Assembly (NCBI RefSeq): GCF_012935715.1
Contig: NZ_CP052860.1
Location: forward strand, 4,960,001 to 5,024,000
DNA length: 64,000 nucleotides
Direction: 5' to 3'
DNA from: Pseudomonas sp. ADAK13
GTDB taxonomy: Bacteria > Pseudomonadota > Gammaproteobacteria > Pseudomonadales > Pseudomonadaceae
The translations under genes and the position numbers were made by a program. Below the pieces are notes generated by a model. That model made no database searches, had not been told where the DNA came from, and worked only from the letters and a program-made list of their open reading frames with translations. Below, piece by piece: positions 61,956-64,000 of this stretch; the stretch's first letter is position 1; each line of letters starts with the position of its first letter.

Positions 61956-62782
61956 GTATATCCGTTGCTGCGGTAACGGCCGCTTATGGTTTCGCTCTTA
62001 CAGCGAGTCACTTTGCAAAAGCGGCAAAGTAACCAAAGCGCTCTGCCCCGCCTGTCGGCACCTCGCCTAGGCTCGGTGTTCCCTCACTCCGGCGATGCTC
62101 CGCGGGCCGCCGCGATGGGCCATCCTTGGCCCAGCGCGGCTAAACCGGCGTCCTGCCGGTTTACCCGCTCCGCATCACCTGCGTTCGGCCTCGGGCTTAT
62201 TGGGGCAGTCAGATCAAGATCAAAAACAAGAGCACAGCGGCCTACAGGCCGGCTTGAGTGGTAGAAGCCAGATCAAAAGCCAAAGCGAAAACCAAATCTG
62301 AAACTGATGCAGCTCTGCTTTTCTGTGGGAGCTGGCTTGCCTGCGATGCAGACACCTCGGTTTTTCAGGTACACCGAGGCGATGCCATCGCAGGCAAGCC
62401 AGCTCCCACATTTTTGACCGTGCCCGCTCTGGCTTTAGATTTTGATCTTGCCTTTGCTTCACACCACTCAAGCCGGCCTGTAGGCCGCTGTGCTGTTGAT
62501 CTGCTTTTGATCTTGATCTTAGGCGCCCCGTTAAACCACGCTGGCCGAACGCAGGTAGTACGGAGCGGGTAAACCGGCAGGACGCCGGTTTAGCCGCGAC
62601 GGGGCAGGGACGCCCCGTCGCGGCGGCCCGCGTAGTAATGCCGGAGTGAGGGCACACCGAGCATTAGCGAGGTGCCGAGTGGTGGGGCAAGAGCCTTTTG
62701 GTTACTTTTGGGCTCCTTTCAAAAGTGACCCGCTGTAAGAGCGGAACCCATACCAACCGTTACAAAAATAACGGATATGTAC
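61956..62782. repeat. Composite inverted-repeat element, copy C (about 827 bp)
   Basis: Begins GTATATCCGTTGC and ends AACGGATATGTAC, in the same orientation as copy A (30977-31800). All blocks are shared: CGCTCTTACAGCG, CGGCACCTCGCCTAGGCTCGG, the ACCGG/CCGGT hairpin, the central twin REP hairpin (62323-62410) and their inverted counterparts. It fills most of the gap between the aldehyde dehydrogenase and the sigma factor; the remaining 62783-62900 holds a possible promoter but no gene. Confidence 0.85.
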
Positions 62783-62900
62783 ACCCCAGCCCCCCAACCC
62801 CCGCATTGCACCCACGCCCCAGAGCCGATAGTCTTGCAAACTGTTACCAACAACCCAATGCCCCAGCACTCCCGGGACCATTGGGTAAAAGGAGAGGTTT

Positions 62901-63410
62901 GTGAACATCGGACAGTTCGCCTTTCAACGCCAGGTTGAAACTCTATACGTCGACCACAACGGCTGGCTACGCACCGTATTGCGGCGCAAGCTGGGCAACG
63001 CGTTCGACGCCGCCGACCTGGCCCACGACGTCTACCTGCAACTCATGCGCAAGGGCCAACTGCCGCCCACCGGCGAGTCCCGGCGTCATCTCACCCAGAT
63101 CGCCAACGGCCTGGTCATCGACCTCTACCGGCGCCGCCAGATCGAATCCGCCTACCTGCAAGCCCTGGCCCTCTTGCCCGAACCCTCGGCACCGGACGAA
63201 GAAACCCGAGCCCTGGCCATCGAGGCCCTCATCCAAATCGACGCCGCCCTGCACAGCCTGCCACCCAAGGCGCGCCAGGCGCTGTTGCTGTGCAAGCTCG
63301 ACGGCCTGAGCTACCGCGAGATCGCCGCCGAGTTACAGGTCTCCGTCTCGTCGGTGGAAAAATACATCGCCGCCGGCCTGATGGCCTGCTACCAGACCCT
63401 GCACGGCTGA
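62901..63410 (+). CDS. FecI-type ECF sigma factor
   Basis: 169 residues. Sigma region 2 (YVDHNGWLRTVLRRKLGNAFDAADLAHDVYLQLMRKG) and region 4 with a helix-turn-helix (LPPKARQALLLCKLDGLSYREIAAELQVSVSSVEKYIAAGL). The GTG start at 62901 has AAAGGAG 7 nt upstream. It is the iron-starvation sigma type paired with the FecR gene 9 bp downstream; such pairs normally switch on an adjacent TonB-dependent siderophore receptor, which would lie beyond the window. Confidence 0.88.
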   Translation: MNIGQFAFQRQVETLYVDHNGWLRTVLRRKLGNAFDAADLAHDVYLQLMRKGQLPPTGESRRHLTQIANGLVIDLYRRRQIESAYLQALALLPEPSAPDEETRALAIEALIQIDAALHSLPPKARQALLLCKLDGLSYREIAAELQVSVSSVEKYIAAGLMACYQTLHG

Positions 63411-63419
63411 CCCGCCGCG

Positions 63420-64000
63420 ATGTCGACCGAGCAGCCCATCTCCCCGGATATCATCGAACGCGCCACCGCCTGGATGGCGCGCCTGTGGGCCGATGACGCG
63501 AGTGAGGCGGACCACGCCAACTGCCTGAGCTGGCGTGCCGAACACCCCCATCACGAACTGGCCTGGACACGCCTGCTGGGCTTCGAGCAAAAACTTCACA
63601 GCGTGCCCGCCTCGGTAGCCAAACACAGCCTGGCCGAACCCGACGCCCCTGACGCCCTCAATCGTCGGAGCACCCTGCGGTTGCTCGGCCTGCTGGTCGC
63701 GGCGGGTGGCCTTACCTACGGCGTGCGCCGCACCGACGCCTGGCAACTGGCAAGCGCCGGCCATAGCACGGCCACTGGCGAAGTTCGCGAAGTCGCATTG
63801 CCCGACGGCACCCGCGTGGTGCTGGCGTCCGCCTCGGCGATTGACGTGCAGTTCGACGACCATCAGCGCCTGGTGCTGCTGCGGGCCGGCGAGGTGTTCA
63901 TCACTACCGCGCCGTCACCCCGGCCGTTTCGGGTACAGACGCGCCAGGGCCTGCTTCAGGCCCTGGGCACACGTTTCAGCGTGCGCCAATGCGATGACAG
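63420..64000 (+). CDS. FecR-family anti-sigma regulator, partial (3' end beyond window)
   Basis: 193 codons to the window edge. An N-terminal DUF4880 cytoplasmic domain (EQPISPDIIERATAWMARLWADDASEADHANCLSWRAEHPHHELAWTRLLGFE) is followed by a membrane helix (about 84-100; TLRLLGLLVAAGGLTYGV) and the start of the periplasmic FecR domain (GEVREVALPDGTRVVLASASAIDVQFDDHQRLVLLRAGEVFITTAP). It senses a siderophore receptor and controls the sigma factor just upstream. The ATG at 63420 follows the sigma gene after 9 bp. Confidence 0.87.
   Translation, partial: MSTEQPISPDIIERATAWMARLWADDASEADHANCLSWRAEHPHHELAWTRLLGFEQKLHSVPASVAKHSLAEPDAPDALNRRSTLRLLGLLVAAGGLTYGVRRTDAWQLASAGHSTATGEVREVALPDGTRVVLASASAIDVQFDDHQRLVLLRAGEVFITTAPSPRPFRVQTRQGLLQALGTRFSVRQCDD

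Overview
The window looks like chromosome of a Pseudomonas of the fluorescens group. The base composition is high in GC, REP-type palindromes of the GTGGGAGC...GCTCCCAC kind fill the gaps between genes, and the gene families are typical of the genus (PaaX/PaaY, FeaR, Iac, FecI/FecR, an oxaloacetate decarboxylase like PA4872). No rRNA, tRNA, CRISPR array or prophage was seen. Nearly everything is accessory carbon catabolism.

Layout. (1) 1-4764, minus strand: an otn (L-threonate / tetronate) operon in the order otnD-otnK-otnC-gntP-otnI, with otnI cut by the window edge. (2) 5044-18357: a FadR-type GntR regulator and a pentose locus using the non-phosphorylative (Weimberg) route: an IlvD/Edd-family aldonate dehydratase, an MFS permease, a FAH-family 2-keto-3-deoxy-pentonate dehydratase, 2-oxoglutarate semialdehyde dehydrogenase, an SMP-30 lactonase, the L-arabinose ABC transporter AraFGH, periplasmic aldose 1-epimerase and a XylB-like SDR sugar dehydrogenase. 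Two promoters share a palindromic operator candidate. (3) 18490-22944: an oxaloacetate decarboxylase-like protein, tauA-tauD without tauBC, a P-loop/GNAT fusion protein and a separate GNAT. (4) 23074-37681: the phenylacetate (paa) regulon, paaABCDE-DUF485-paaL-paaZ, paaG-I-J-K and paaY-paaX. paaF and paaH are absent. (5) 37758-42347: feaR and a tryptophan tryptophylquinone (TTQ) aromatic amine dehydrogenase operon, aauB-E-D-A plus a cytochrome c. (6) 44962-56184: an indole-3-acetate (iac) cluster, iacA-B-I-H-C-D-E-F plus iacG, with a FeaR paralogue inside, a histidine kinase at one end and a FixJ-type response regulator at the other. (7) 56312-61949: a chemoreceptor, an outer-membrane porin-like protein, a cytochrome c and an arylacetaldehyde dehydrogenase. 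(8) 62901-64000: a FecI-type sigma factor and the start of its FecR partner.

How the parts fit. The amine dehydrogenase turns phenethylamine, tyramine or tryptamine into arylacetaldehydes, and the aldehyde dehydrogenase oxidises these to arylacetates. Phenylacetate then enters paa and indole-3-acetate enters iac. The stretch 23-62 kb therefore reads as one aromatic-amine and auxin catabolic island. This is an inference from gene content and order.

Three copies of an approximately 820-bp composite inverted-repeat element punctuate the island (31.0-31.8, 42.5-44.95 and 61.96-62.78 kb). The middle copy lies in the opposite orientation and is split by an IS3-family element whose orfB is frameshifted. 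A motif (ACTAGGNGNTTTCTTTA) shared by the iacA and response-regulator promoters, and GYGATAC repeats in the paa promoters, are the best regulatory candidates.
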